Of a stretch of 28,162 nucleotides of DNA, positions 7,695-16,412 are shown in pieces. The translations under genes and the position numbers were made by a program. Position 1 is the stretch's first letter. Each line of letters begins with the position of its first letter. Source of the stretch: Planctomycetota bacterium (GTDB lineage: Bacteria > Planctomycetota > Planctomycetia > Isosphaerales > Isosphaeraceae). The stretch lies in contig JAJYDH010000009.1 of the NCBI GenBank assembly GCA_021777685.1, positions 1 to 28,162 on the forward strand, in the 5' to 3' direction. The notes under the pieces are model-generated. The model searched no databases, was not told the origin of the DNA, and saw only the letters and a program-made list of their open reading frames with translations.

Positions 7695-8300
7695 ATGTCC
7701 TACGTTGATTTCACGCTCGAATCGGCCTATACCGCGTTCGGGCTCGAATTGACCGAGGGCGACAATCTGTTTGCCGACGTTCAAGAGGTAAGCGTCTCGC
7801 CCCTGTTGAAGGAGACCCTCGACGAATACGTCCCCCTGGCGACGGCCATCCACACCGAGAAGGCACGCTCCGAATTCATCGTGGCGCCGATCCTGGCCGA
7901 GGTCAGGAAGCGGTCGAACCATCAGATCAGCCTGTTCTCGGGGATCGCCTTCGATGTGGACAAGGACCGGGGCCTGAGCGGATACTGCGATTTCCTCCTC
8001 TCACGCTCCCCCGTCCAGTTATTCCTCCAGGTCCCCGTCATGGCGGTCGTCGAGGCCAAGAACGACAATATCAAGGGAGGTCTGGGCCAGTGCGTCGCCG
8101 AGATGGTCGCCGCCCGGATCTTCAACGAGCGATCGGGGTACGGGCCGTCGACCGTCTTCGGGGCCGTCACCACGGGGAGTGTCTGGAAGTTCCTCACGCT
8201 CGACGGCCCGGCCGTCCGGGTGGATCAGGCGGAGTATTACCTCGACCGGCTGGGAAAGATACTTGGTATCTTGATGCACTGCGTCGAAGCGACCGATTGA
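7695..8300 (+). CDS. Uncharacterised protein with PD-(D/E)XK-like core, copy 2, inside the nuo operon
   Basis: The 201-residue protein is a collinear paralogue of the preceding gene, and E60, D99 and E120-x-K122 are at identical positions. The most conserved stretches are IHTEKARSE, CDFLLSRSPVQL and VVEAKNDNIKGGLGQCVAEM. The least conserved is around residues 71-80, just after the first conserved helix. Conservation is concentrated on the putative active-site core, which suggests both copies remain under selection for the same chemistry or ligand. ATG at 7695 is chosen over an upstream in-frame start at 7662, because its N-terminus then aligns exactly with copy 1 and GAGGTGGGGG lies just upstream. 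nuoI begins 18 bases after its stop. It has neither signal peptide nor membrane helix. Function unknown. Confidence 0.75.
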   Translation: MSYVDFTLESAYTAFGLELTEGDNLFADVQEVSVSPLLKETLDEYVPLATAIHTEKARSEFIVAPILAEVRKRSNHQISLFSGIAFDVDKDRGLSGYCDFLLSRSPVQLFLQVPVMAVVEAKNDNIKGGLGQCVAEMVAARIFNERSGYGPSTVFGAVTTGSVWKFLTLDGPAVRVDQAEYYLDRLGKILGILMHCVEATD

Positions 8301-8318
8301 ACAAGCAAAGGTATCGCG

Positions 8319-8999
8319 ATGAGCTTTGGAATGGGCCTGATTCGCGGCCACCTGATCACGCTCCGGCGGTTCGTCCGGACGTTCTTCGTCGGGCATGGCC
8401 GGACGCTCCAGCGTCGGGGCGGCGGCCACCAGAAGGTCGACCTCTGGTTCGGCCCGAAGGAGCGCGGCAGCCAGCCGGTGATCCGCCAGGACGCCTCGAC
8501 CGAGGGGTTGTTCACCGTCGAGTACCCCGACGAGCGACTGCCGGTCTTCGAGAGGTCGCGCGTCCTGCCGATGCTGATCTACGACGCCGACGACGGCCAC
8601 GTCCGCTGCACGTCGTGCCACATCTGCGCCAAGGTCTGCCCGCCCCAGTGCATCTGGATGACCCAGGCCCGCAAGCCCGACGGCAAGCCGATCCCGCTGC
8701 CGGCGGACTTCTACATTGACATGGACGTCTGCATGAATTGCGGCCTCTGCGCCGAGTATTGCCCGTTCGACGCCATCAAGATGGACCAGAACTTCGAGCT
8801 TTCCAACTACGAGCGGCACCAGTCGCACATCTTCAGCCTCCAGGACCTGCTCGTCTCCAGCGAGTACTACGCCCGGCACCATCCCGACGCCTACAAGAGC
8901 GAGGACGAGGCGGCCGAACGGGCCAAGGTCGCCAAGAAGAAAGCCCAGCGGCTCCAGAAGGCCACGGCGCCGCCGAAGGCGGAATCTCCGGCGGGTTGA
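8319..8999 (+). CDS. nuoI: NADH-quinone oxidoreductase subunit I (two 4Fe-4S clusters)
   Basis: The 226-residue protein is the ferredoxin-like subunit that carries clusters N6a and N6b, relaying electrons from NuoG towards NuoB in complex I. The two binding motifs are C97-x2-C100-x2-C103-x3-C107-P and C138-x2-C141-x2-C144-x3-C148-P. The second includes CMNCGLCAEYCPFDAI, which is typical of NuoI. The N-terminal amphipathic region (residues 1-30) is the usual membrane-contacting part. The last 40 residues are a Lys/Ala-rich tail beyond the normal core. ATG 8319 has an AAAGGT site upstream. Unusually, nuoH does not precede it; the two PD-(D/E)XK-like genes stand in that position. Confidence 0.93.
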   Translation: MSFGMGLIRGHLITLRRFVRTFFVGHGRTLQRRGGGHQKVDLWFGPKERGSQPVIRQDASTEGLFTVEYPDERLPVFERSRVLPMLIYDADDGHVRCTSCHICAKVCPPQCIWMTQARKPDGKPIPLPADFYIDMDVCMNCGLCAEYCPFDAIKMDQNFELSNYERHQSHIFSLQDLLVSSEYYARHHPDAYKSEDEAAERAKVAKKKAQRLQKATAPPKAESPAG

Positions 9000-9010
9000 G
9001 GCGATCATCC

Positions 9011-9035
9011 GGCAAGTTCGCCTTGCCTTGTTCTT
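9011..9035 (+). terminator. Possible Rho-independent terminator after nuoI
   Basis: GGCAAG and CTTGCC form a 6-bp stem around a 5-base loop, followed by a T-rich run (TTGTTCTT), 11 bases after the nuoI stop. The stem is short, so strength is doubtful. Confidence 0.4.
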
Positions 9036-9104
9036 CAGGATCGGTTAACTCCATCCTGCCAGATCCGACCTGATCTACATCATCGAGGGGCAAGGAGGCT
9101 CCGG

Positions 9105-9815
9105 ATGGCCTACGACAAGCACCAGGCGACGCACGAGTTCACCCGCTGGAGCGAGAGCTACGACCGGAGCATCCTCCAGTGGATGCTGTTCGGCCCCTCT
9201 CACAGGGCGATCATCGCCCGGATCAAGGCCGAGTTCGGCGACCGGCCGATCCGGGTCCTCGACGTCGGCTGCGGGACCGGCGTCTTCGCTTCGAAGATCC
9301 GCGAGGCCCTGCCCAACGCGCAGGTCTGGGGGATCGACCTGGTCCGGGGGATGCTGGCCAAGGGCGCCGAGCGCTGGAGCCGGCTGGCCGGCGAGGTCTG
9401 CCCGGTCCAGGCCGACAGCGAGCGGCTGCCGTTCGGCCGGGGGGCGTTCGACGTCGTCACCTGCGCCAACAGCTTCCACCACTACCCGCACCAGGACCGG
9501 GCCGTCGAGGAGATGTGCCGGGTCCTCAGGCCGGGAGGCCGGCTGATGCTGGTCGACGGCTACCGCGACCGCCCCTACGGCTGGCTGATCTACGACGTCT
9601 GCGTCGCCGGGGTCGAGGGCGCCGTGCATCACGCCTCGGCCCGACGAATCCGCGACCTCTTCGCCGCCGCCGGGTTCGGCCCGGTCGCCCAGAAGGTCCA
9701 CCGAGGGTTCGCCCCGTTCCTGCTGTCCGAGGCCGTCGCCCCGGAGCTGGCCAGGGGGGTGCCCGCGCCGCACTTCGGCGAGGCCCCGACCCGGGCCGCG
9801 AGCCGGGCCGGTTGA
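9105..9815 (+). CDS. Class I SAM-dependent methyltransferase (Methyltransf_11/UbiE-like)
   Basis: The 236-residue protein has the Rossmann methyltransferase motif I VLDVGCGTG (D53-G59), an acidic motif II region in WGIDLVRGML, and motif III-like ADSERLPFGRGAFDVVTCANSFHHYP. It ends with the RVLRPGGRLMLVDGYRD strand common to Methyltransf_11 enzymes. The overall pattern resembles UbiE/MenG-type methylases, but nothing fixes the substrate (quinone, lipid or other small molecule). No signal or membrane segment is evident. ATG at 9105 is preceded by a strong AAGGAGG site, so the start is secure. It lies 105 bases after nuoI, across a possible terminator, so it is probably its own unit, and a quinone-related role is only a guess from position. 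Confidence 0.88.
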   Translation: MAYDKHQATHEFTRWSESYDRSILQWMLFGPSHRAIIARIKAEFGDRPIRVLDVGCGTGVFASKIREALPNAQVWGIDLVRGMLAKGAERWSRLAGEVCPVQADSERLPFGRGAFDVVTCANSFHHYPHQDRAVEEMCRVLRPGGRLMLVDGYRDRPYGWLIYDVCVAGVEGAVHHASARRIRDLFAAAGFGPVAQKVHRGFAPFLLSEAVAPELARGVPAPHFGEAPTRAASRAG

Positions 9816-9897
9816 ATCGACGGCAACCCCTCTCCCGACGGCTCCCCGGCTGATAGACTTTCCTCTTTCTCCGAGGAGAGCGCCGGGAGAGCCCTCA

Positions 9898-12800
9898 ATG
9901 ATCCGTCCGACCCTGTTCGCGGGCCTGTTCGCCTTATCCAGCCTCGTCTCGCCCGCTCCCGCCGCCGACCCCCGGCTCGAAGGCTACAGGACGCCGCCGG
10001 GCTGGAAAGTCGAGATCGCGGCGACCGAGCCGCTGGTCGTCAACCCGGTGACGATGACCTTCGGCGACGATGGCCGCCTCTACGTCGTCGAGTGGCAGGC
10101 GGGCCGGGGGCCGAACGACCGGATCAAGGTCCTGACGGATAAGGACGGCGACGGCACGTTCGACGAGTCGGCCATCTACATGGACGGGCTCGACCTGCCG
10201 GCGGGCGTCCTGTTCTGGGACGGCTGGACTTACGTCACCCTGGAACACGACGTCGTCCGGCTCAAGGACGAGGACGGCGACGGCAAGTTCGAGAAGCGGG
10301 AGTCGATCGTCACCGGGTTCGGCAACGACAACTCGCACCACCGGGTCTCCGGCCTGACCCTCGGCCCCGACGGCTGGCTTTACATCACCACGGGCGACTC
10401 CGACGCCCACGCCAAGGGGTCGGACGGCTCCGAGGCGACGGTCCTCCGCTGCGGAGGGGTCTTCCGCTGCAAGCCCGACGGCTCGAAGCTGGAGATGTTC
10501 GCGATGGGGATGCGAAACCCCTTCGGCAACGTCGCCTTCGACGACGAATTCCGGATCTTCCACACCGACAACGACAACGAAGGGTCGCCCGGGTTCACCG
10601 GCTGCCGCCTGCTCCACGTCGTCGAAGGGGGCGACTACGGCTGGAGGCTCCGCGAAGGGGCCCGATGCTGCCAGCCCGACTTCGACCGCGCCACCTGGAA
10701 CGGCGGCCGGCCCGGCCGCCTCGGCTGGATCGCCGAGACCGGCCGAGGGGCCCCCGCCGGCCTCGCCGTGCTCAACTCCGCCGCCTTCCCCCCCGCGACC
10801 CGGAATTTATTGATCTATCCCGACGTCTTTCGCAAGCTCGTCCGGGCCTACAAGCTCCGCCCCGCCGGAGCGACCTTCACGGTGGACAAAGAATACGAAC
10901 TCCTCGCCTCCAACGACCCCCTGTTCCGCCCCGACGACGCCGAGGTCGGGCCGGACGGGGCCCTCTACATCCTCGACTGGCGGACCGACTCCGGAGGGGC
11001 CGGCCAGCTCTCCGGCAACGGCAAGACCGGCCGGATCTACCGGATGACCTGGGCCGGGACCGAGTCCGAGCCTGCGAGGCCGACGCTGCCGCGCGACCGG
11101 TTCGTCAAGCTCCTCGCGAGGACGACGAAGGGACTGGGCGACGCCCTGGCATCGGACGATTACGAGATCCGCCGTCGGGCGGGCCTCGAACTGATCCGCC
11201 GCAACCCTCCGCGACGCGAGCTCATCGGCGCGATCGCCCGCGATTACCCGTACCCCGGCGGGATACACGCGATGGTCGTCAAGGCGGCCCTGAACGCCAA
11301 GGTTGCGATGCCGCCCATCGCGATCGAGGGGGAGACCATCAAGGAGAAGCAGGCGTTCATTTCCAGGACGCTCGGCTATCAGAATCGGATGCAGATGGAA
11401 TCCGACGCCCGGTCGCACGCCCCCGACGACGCCGAGGCCGCGTCCAGCACGCTCTTCAGCTCGGGCGTCGTGGCCCGGGGGATCTTCAACGAGCCGCAGG
11501 CCAAACGGGCCTACGCCCTGGCCCTGGGGCATTTCAAGGGGTTGAGGCGTCAGCGGCAGGGCGAGGAGATCGATTCCTCGAAGTACGTCCTGCGCTACCA
11601 GCAAGACCTCCAGCGGACCGGCGGCCTCGACCTGAATGATAAGGACGCCTATTTCAAGGCCCTCGACGAGCGGCAGAAGAAGGAGGCCGAGGCCATGTCG
11701 ACCGACCTCCTGGCCGACCGCCTGCTCGTCATGGCCGTCGACAACGCATCCGCCGACCCCTTCCTCCGAGACGCCTTCACCCGCGGGCTCGAACGGCTCG
11801 GCCCGGCCGGGATCGAGGCGGTCATCAAGGCGATCGGCTCGGACGACAAGGAGCGGGCGGGCGTGGCCCTGTATGCCCTCCAGGGATGGCGGAACGCCGA
11901 CGGGCTCTCGGCGTTGCTGGCCGAGGCGATCTCCGCGAACGCGATCCCATCGACCGCCCGAGCCGGACTGTTCCGGGCCCTCCGCGAGTTCGGCCCGGCC
12001 GTCCCCCCCGAGCCGATCGCCGATTGGGTGGCGAAGAACAAGCAGGCCGACCCGGCGCCCCGGGCCGCGGCGATCCGGGTCCTGACGGCGATGGGCCCCC
12101 GCGCCGTGCTGGCCGCCGGGCCGATCGTCGCCCCCTTGCTGGCCGAAGGGCGGGGCGAAGTCTTCGTCGCCGCGCTCAACCTGGCGGGCGTGATCCGGTC
12201 GGCCGAGGCCAAGGCAGAGTTGATCCGGCTCGTCAAATCGCCCGACCTGTCCGACGACGAGCGCCGGCTGGCCTTCGTCGCGCTCAAGGGGTACGACGAC
12301 AGGGCACTCGCCCCGATCTTCGCCGAGGCCCTCAAGGCCCCCGCCGATCCGGCCTTGCGCGGTGAAGTCCTCCGGGCGCTCGCCTCGCTCGACTTCGCCC
12401 GGGGGGCTGACGCCGCGACCGCCCTCCTCGGCGACCCCAGCCGCGAGGTCCGGGCCGAGGCGATCGCGGTGCTCGGCCAGAAGCCCGAGACGGCGCTCCA
12501 GGTCGTCCGGCTCTACGTCGACGGCAAGCTCCCCAAAGAGGATCTGGCCCGGGTCATCGAGGCCATCCGTCCTCATAAGTCGCCCGAGATCTCGGCGGCG
12601 TTCAACGAACTGACGAAGAAACGGATGGTCGGGGCGTCGGGCGCGGAGGAGGTCCGGCAGCTCGGGGATTTCGTCCGGAAGCGGGGAAACGCGGCCCGGG
12701 GCAAGGCGGTCTACCTCGACGCGGCCAAGGCCAACTGCGCGTCCTGCCACCGGATGGAGGGCTCCGGCGGCGCCGTCGGGCCCGACCTGACGCGGGTCTG

Positions 12801-13131
12801 GGAGACCCTCTCGTTCGAGAAGAAGGTCGAGTCGATCCTCGACCCCTCGAAGGAGATTAAGGAGGGCTACAACACCTTCAAGGTCGCCACGAGGGACGGC
12901 CGGACCCTCTCGGGCCTGCTCCTGTCCGACACCGCCGAGGGCGTGACCCTCAAGGACGCCCAGGGGCGAGAGGTCAAGGTCCCCGCCGGGGAGATCGAGG
13001 AGAAGGGCACCGACAAGGTCAGCCTGATGCCAGACGGAGTCGTCGCCCACCTCTCCCCCGAAGAGTTCGCCGACCTCCTCGCCTTCCTGGGCGACCGCGG
13101 GGCGCAGGAGAGCCTCAAGACGAGGCCGTGA
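9898..13131 (+). CDS. Secreted PVC-type dehydrogenase-like protein with HEAT-like repeats and C-terminal cytochrome c domain
   Basis: This 1077-residue protein begins with a signal peptide (MIRPTLFAGLFALSS, cleavage near PAPA-AD at 22-23). Residues about 25-385 resemble the glucose/sorbosone-dehydrogenase-like beta-propeller found in planctomycete membrane-bound dehydrogenase-domain proteins. Visible features are repeated DxDGDGxF segments and GLTLGPDGWLYITTGD. Residues about 400-920 are alpha-helical and HEAT-like. The C-terminal heme-binding domain has CASCH at C947-C950-H951 followed by GAVGPDLT, and ends at LLAFLGDRG. Such proteins are thought to be extracytoplasmic redox enzymes or electron carriers; the substrate is unknown. 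ATG 9898 has GGGAGAG upstream. It stands alone, with an inverted repeat after its stop. Confidence 0.9.
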   Translation: MIRPTLFAGLFALSSLVSPAPAADPRLEGYRTPPGWKVEIAATEPLVVNPVTMTFGDDGRLYVVEWQAGRGPNDRIKVLTDKDGDGTFDESAIYMDGLDLPAGVLFWDGWTYVTLEHDVVRLKDEDGDGKFEKRESIVTGFGNDNSHHRVSGLTLGPDGWLYITTGDSDAHAKGSDGSEATVLRCGGVFRCKPDGSKLEMFAMGMRNPFGNVAFDDEFRIFHTDNDNEGSPGFTGCRLLHVVEGGDYGWRLREGARCCQPDFDRATWNGGRPGRLGWIAETGRGAPAGLAVLNSAAFPPATRNLLIYPDVFRKLVRAYKLRPAGATFTVDKEYELLASNDPLFRPDDAEVGPDGALYILDWRTDSGGAGQLSGNGKTGRIYRMTWAGTESEPARPTLPRDRFVKLLARTTKGLGDALASDDYEIRRRAGLELIRRNPPRRELIGAIARDYPYPGGIHAMVVKAALNAKVAMPPIAIEGETIKEKQAFISRTLGYQNRMQMESDARSHAPDDAEAASSTLFSSGVVARGIFNEPQAKRAYALALGHFKGLRRQRQGEEIDSSKYVLRYQQDLQRTGGLDLNDKDAYFKALDERQKKEAEAMSTDLLADRLLVMAVDNASADPFLRDAFTRGLERLGPAGIEAVIKAIGSDDKERAGVALYALQGWRNADGLSALLAEAISANAIPSTARAGLFRALREFGPAVPPEPIADWVAKNKQADPAPRAAAIRVLTAMGPRAVLAAGPIVAPLLAEGRGEVFVAALNLAGVIRSAEAKAELIRLVKSPDLSDDERRLAFVALKGYDDRALAPIFAEALKAPADPALRGEVLRALASLDFARGADAATALLGDPSREVRAEAIAVLGQKPETALQVVRLYVDGKLPKEDLARVIEAIRPHKSPEISAAFNELTKKRMVGASGAEEVRQLGDFVRKRGNAARGKAVYLDAAKANCASCHRMEGSGGAVGPDLTRVWETLSFEKKVESILDPSKEIKEGYNTFKVATRDGRTLSGLLLSDTAEGVTLKDAQGREVKVPAGEIEEKGTDKVSLMPDGVVAHLSPEEFADLLAFLGDRGAQESLKTRP

Positions 13132-13137
13132 TTGCGA

Positions 13138-13241
13138 GCGGTCAGCAGTCAGCTTTCAGCGGTCAGCCGGAAGAAAGAACGCCGGGCGGTGATCGAATCC
13201 AGGATCGCATTGCTGACCGCTGAAAGCTGATCGCTGATCAC
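13138..13241. repeat. Imperfect inverted repeat (30-bp arms, 44-base spacer)
   Basis: The left arm at 13138-13167 includes TCAGCTTTCAGCGGTCAGC. The right arm at 13212-13241 begins with its exact 19-base complement, GCTGACCGCTGAAAGCTGA, and continues with a weaker match. The element lies between two coding genes. It looks like a mobile palindromic or REP/MITE-like repeat, and could act as a transcriptional hairpin. Copies elsewhere in the genome cannot be checked from this window. Confidence 0.75.
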
Positions 13242-13352
13242 TCCGGGCCTGAAAACGAATCCATTCAGATTCCGCTTGCGGGCCGATCCTCGGGATGTCA
13301 GAGTCGATGGGAGGTTGACCGGGGATTTCCGCGAGGGTTTGGAGGCGACACG

Positions 13353-15788
13353 GTGGTCTCGACCAGCTTGGCCATCCTGATGGCCCTCGCGATCGGCCTC
13401 GCGGATGCTCCGATCGCCTCCCTGGAAGTCGAGCCGGCCCGGGCCGAACTGAGAGGGTCGGACAGCCTGGCCCAGGTCACCGTCACCGGCCGGTCGGAGG
13501 ACGGAAAGCCTTCGGACATCACGGCTTCGACGAGATATTCATCCAGAGACGAGAAGGTTGCCACGGTCGACCCCGACGGCCTGATCCGCCCGACCGGCGA
13601 CGGCTCGACGGTCGTCGAGATCGCAGTCCAGGGCAAGACGGCGACGGTCGAGGTGACGGTCAGCGACTTCACCAACGCCCGGCCGGTCCACTTCGTCGGC
13701 GAGGTCGTGCCGATCCTCTCCAAGCACGGGTGCAACGCGGGGGGGTGCCACGGCAAGTCCACCGGCCAGAACGGGTTCCGCCTCAGCCTGCTCGGTTTCG
13801 ACCCGAAGTCGGACCATGAGTCGCTGGTCAAGGAAGGGCGAGGCCGGAGGGTCTTCCCGCCCGCTCCCTCGGCCAGCCTGCTGCTCAGGAAACCCACGGC
13901 GCAGATCCCCCACGGGGGCGGCAAGAAGTTCGCGATCGGCTCGCCCGAGTACAACACCCTGGTCCGCTGGATCGGCCAGGGGATGCCGTTCGGGATCGGG
14001 AAAGAACCCGAACTTGTCCGGCTCGCCGTCGAGCCGTCGAGGCGGATCATCCCCCGGAACGGCCGCCAGCAGCTCCGCGTCATGGCCCATTATGGCGACG
14101 GGACTTCGGTCGACGTCACCCGCCTGGCGCAGTACCAGTCGAACGCCGCCGACCTGGCCGAGGTCGACCCGAAAGGGATCATCAGGACGCTGGATGGGGT
14201 CGGCGAGGCCGCGATCATGGCGAGGTTCGGCGGGCTGGTCGGGGTCGCACGGGCCACGATCCCGAGCGGGTCCGATGGTCCCAGGTGGGACGATCCGGCG
14301 TCGCGCAACTTCATCGATCCCCTGCTGTTCCGCAAGCTCCGCGAGCTGGGACTGGCCCCTTCGGAAGCCTGCACCGACGCCGAATTCGCCCGCCGGTCGT
14401 CGCTGGACATCTGCGGCGTCTTGCCGAGCCCGGCCGAGGTCGTCGCGTTCGAGGCCGACACCTCCCCGCAAAAACGAACCCAATGGGTCGATCGCCTGCT
14501 CGCCCGACCCGAGTACGCCGACCTGTTCGCGATGAAGTGGTCGGCGATCCTCAAGAACAAGCGAGCGTTGGGCCAGGTCTCGCAGCCGGGGACGTTCGCG
14601 TTCCACGGCTGGATTCGCCAATCTCTCGCCGAGAACAAGCCTTATGACAAATTCGTCGCCGAGATCGTCGCCGCCCGGGGAGACGCGAACACGAATCCGC
14701 CCGTCGTCTGGTATCGCCAGGCCGCCACGGTCGAGGAGCGGGTCGACGACTCGGCGCAGCTCTTCCTCGGCATCCGCATCCAGTGCGCCCGGTGCCACCA
14801 CCACCCGTTCGAGAAGTGGAGCCAGGACGACTATTATGGCTTCGCTTCGCTCTTCTCCCGGGTCGGCACCAAGCCCGGCCCCGACCCGACCTCGCCGAGG
14901 CTCTACACCCTGGCCGCCGGCATGGCCTCGAACCCCCTGACCGGCGAGGCTCGCAAGCCCAAGCCATTGGGGGCACCCGAGTTGCCCGACCTCGGCCCCT
15001 TCCGGGACCCCCGCGCCGAGCTGGTCGAGTGGCTCAAACAGCCCGACAACCCGTTCTTCGCCCGGACGCTGGTCAACCGCTACTGGAAGCACTTCATGGG
15101 CCGGGGGCTGGTCGAGCCCGAGGACGACATGCGGGTGAGCAACCCCCCGAGCAACCCCGAACTGCTCGACGCCCTGGCCGACGATTTCGTCAAGCACGGC
15201 TACGACCTCAAGCGACTGGTCCGGACGATCGCCACCAGCCGGGCCTACGACCGGTCGAGCCAGCCCAACGCGTCGAACGAGTCCGACCGCCGGAACTTCG
15301 CCCGCTTCTACCCCCGCCGGCTCCCGGCCGAGGTCCTGCTCGACGCCGTGGGGGTCGTCACCGGCTCCCCCGAGAAGTTCGCCGACCTGCCCGCCTCGTT
15401 CCGGGCCACCCAGCTCCCCGACGAGGGCTTCGCCTCCTACTTCCTCGACGTCTTCGGCCGTCCCAAGAGGGAAAGCGTCTGCGAGTGCGAGCGCTCGACC
15501 GAGGCCAACCTCTCGCAGACCCTCCACCTGCTCAACTCCGACGACGTCAACGGCAAGCTCACCCTCGATTCAGCCAGGGCCGCGAAGCTGGCTTCGGATG
15601 GGCGGGACGTCGGGGAGAAGGTCGAAGAACTCTACCGCGTGGCCCTCGCCCGCAGGCCGACCGATGATGAGAAGGCGGAGTGCGTGGCGTTCCTGGAGAA
15701 GAGGAAGGCCGCCGGGCAATCGCGGCAGGGGTTTGAGGATCTGATCTGGACGTTGATCAATACGAAGGAATTTTTGTTCATCCAGTAA
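13353..15788 (+). CDS. DUF1549/DUF1553 protein with Ig-like (BIG_2) domains and cytochrome-like motifs
   Basis: This 811-residue planctomycete-type secreted protein starts at GTG 13353, preceded by GGAGG at 7 bases; an in-frame ATG at 13380 is less likely. The N-terminus is a signal peptide. Residues about 25-108 form a bacterial Ig-like domain. Next comes a cytochrome-like region with GCNAGGCHGK, where C127 and C132-H133 are spaced CX4CH rather than CXXCH. A second Ig-like domain spans about 230-305. DUF1549 (PSCyt2) spans about 318-510, with CARCHHHPFEKW (C478, C481, H482). DUF1553 (PSD1) runs from about 555 to the end and includes NRYWKHFMGRGLVEP. The family is abundant in planctomycetes and its biochemical role is not established. 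The DUF1501 gene that usually follows directly is 1.26 kb away here. Confidence 0.92.
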   Translation: MVSTSLAILMALAIGLADAPIASLEVEPARAELRGSDSLAQVTVTGRSEDGKPSDITASTRYSSRDEKVATVDPDGLIRPTGDGSTVVEIAVQGKTATVEVTVSDFTNARPVHFVGEVVPILSKHGCNAGGCHGKSTGQNGFRLSLLGFDPKSDHESLVKEGRGRRVFPPAPSASLLLRKPTAQIPHGGGKKFAIGSPEYNTLVRWIGQGMPFGIGKEPELVRLAVEPSRRIIPRNGRQQLRVMAHYGDGTSVDVTRLAQYQSNAADLAEVDPKGIIRTLDGVGEAAIMARFGGLVGVARATIPSGSDGPRWDDPASRNFIDPLLFRKLRELGLAPSEACTDAEFARRSSLDICGVLPSPAEVVAFEADTSPQKRTQWVDRLLARPEYADLFAMKWSAILKNKRALGQVSQPGTFAFHGWIRQSLAENKPYDKFVAEIVAARGDANTNPPVVWYRQAATVEERVDDSAQLFLGIRIQCARCHHHPFEKWSQDDYYGFASLFSRVGTKPGPDPTSPRLYTLAAGMASNPLTGEARKPKPLGAPELPDLGPFRDPRAELVEWLKQPDNPFFARTLVNRYWKHFMGRGLVEPEDDMRVSNPPSNPELLDALADDFVKHGYDLKRLVRTIATSRAYDRSSQPNASNESDRRNFARFYPRRLPAEVLLDAVGVVTGSPEKFADLPASFRATQLPDEGFASYFLDVFGRPKRESVCECERSTEANLSQTLHLLNSDDVNGKLTLDSARAAKLASDGRDVGEKVEELYRVALARRPTDDEKAECVAFLEKRKAAGQSRQGFEDLIWTLINTKEFLFIQ

Positions 15789-15792
15789 ACCC

Positions 15793-15808
15793 GCAGGACA
15801 CGTCCTGC
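15793..15808. repeat. Perfect short hairpin GCAGGAC-AC-GTCCTGC
   Basis: A 7-bp perfect stem with a 2-base centre lies 4 bases after the DUF1553 stop. No T-run follows, so it is not a classical terminator. It may be part of a repeat or an attenuating hairpin. Confidence 0.5.
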
Positions 15809-15912
15809 CGGATGAAGTCGGGCGAACGGCAAGTCTTACCCTGCGTGCGCTCATTTACTCCGGAATTTCACGCCCGAATGGGTGTCTACGTCAGATTAGG
15901 CGGTGGAAAACG

Positions 15913-16281
15913 ATGAAAGACGCTACGCTTGAAATTGATGGACACACCATCAGTGTGTTGGAAGGCCCTTACCTTAACGCGGGAATTCCCACTTCGGATG
16001 CGAGCGACTTCGCGTCCGTGTTAGTCGGAATGCTCGATCAGATGCGTGTCTTTGCGGCCAAACAGTATCTGGCGATCTACAATGATACCTGGCGGGAAGA
16101 AGATGGTCCGATCCTGTCGGCGGACGAGTTCTGCTCTCGCCTCATCCGACCTTCGATCGTCTTGTATGATGAGATCGGAGCGGCAGCGATCTATTTCGAA
16201 GATTGCGACATGTTTGCAGGTCACTCAATCGAAGTCTCAATTGACTCGGGCGAAATTGTACGTGTTTCACTCGTAGGGTGA
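15913..16281 (+). CDS. Small acidic DUF2262-like protein
   Basis: The 122-residue protein has no signal or membrane segment. The pattern AIYNDTWREEDGPILSADEF, then IVLYDEIGAAAIYFEDCDMF and the ending AGHSIEVSIDSGEIVRVSLVG, resembles what I recall of DUF2262 and related small domains (an F-x-GHSI-V ending). This is by memory, so the family is tentative. Function is unknown; proteins of this kind are often accessory and of uncertain role. The coding sequence is clearly lower in G+C than its neighbours and uses more AT-ending codons (AAT, GAT, GAA, ATT), suggesting recent acquisition. ATG 15913 has only a weak site (GGTGGA). It is the first gene of the cassette that separates the DUF1553 and DUF1501 genes. 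Confidence 0.65.
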   Translation: MKDATLEIDGHTISVLEGPYLNAGIPTSDASDFASVLVGMLDQMRVFAAKQYLAIYNDTWREEDGPILSADEFCSRLIRPSIVLYDEIGAAAIYFEDCDMFAGHSIEVSIDSGEIVRVSLVG

Positions 16282-16412
16282 TACCACAAGTCTCGCATCC
16301 TAGGTCTCGATCCAACGTTTCCCCGAAGCTGGGTCTCGACCCAGAGTACGATGATTCGTGGTGAGATCAGCCAGGGCCAACAATACCGGAAACAGCGGAG
16401 GGGCACCTCGCG

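Noticed and set aside
10807..15527. Very long minus-strand open frames opposite the dehydrogenase-like and DUF1549/1553 genes
   Set aside because: Their translations have no recognisable domain and mirror the codon bias of the plus-strand genes.
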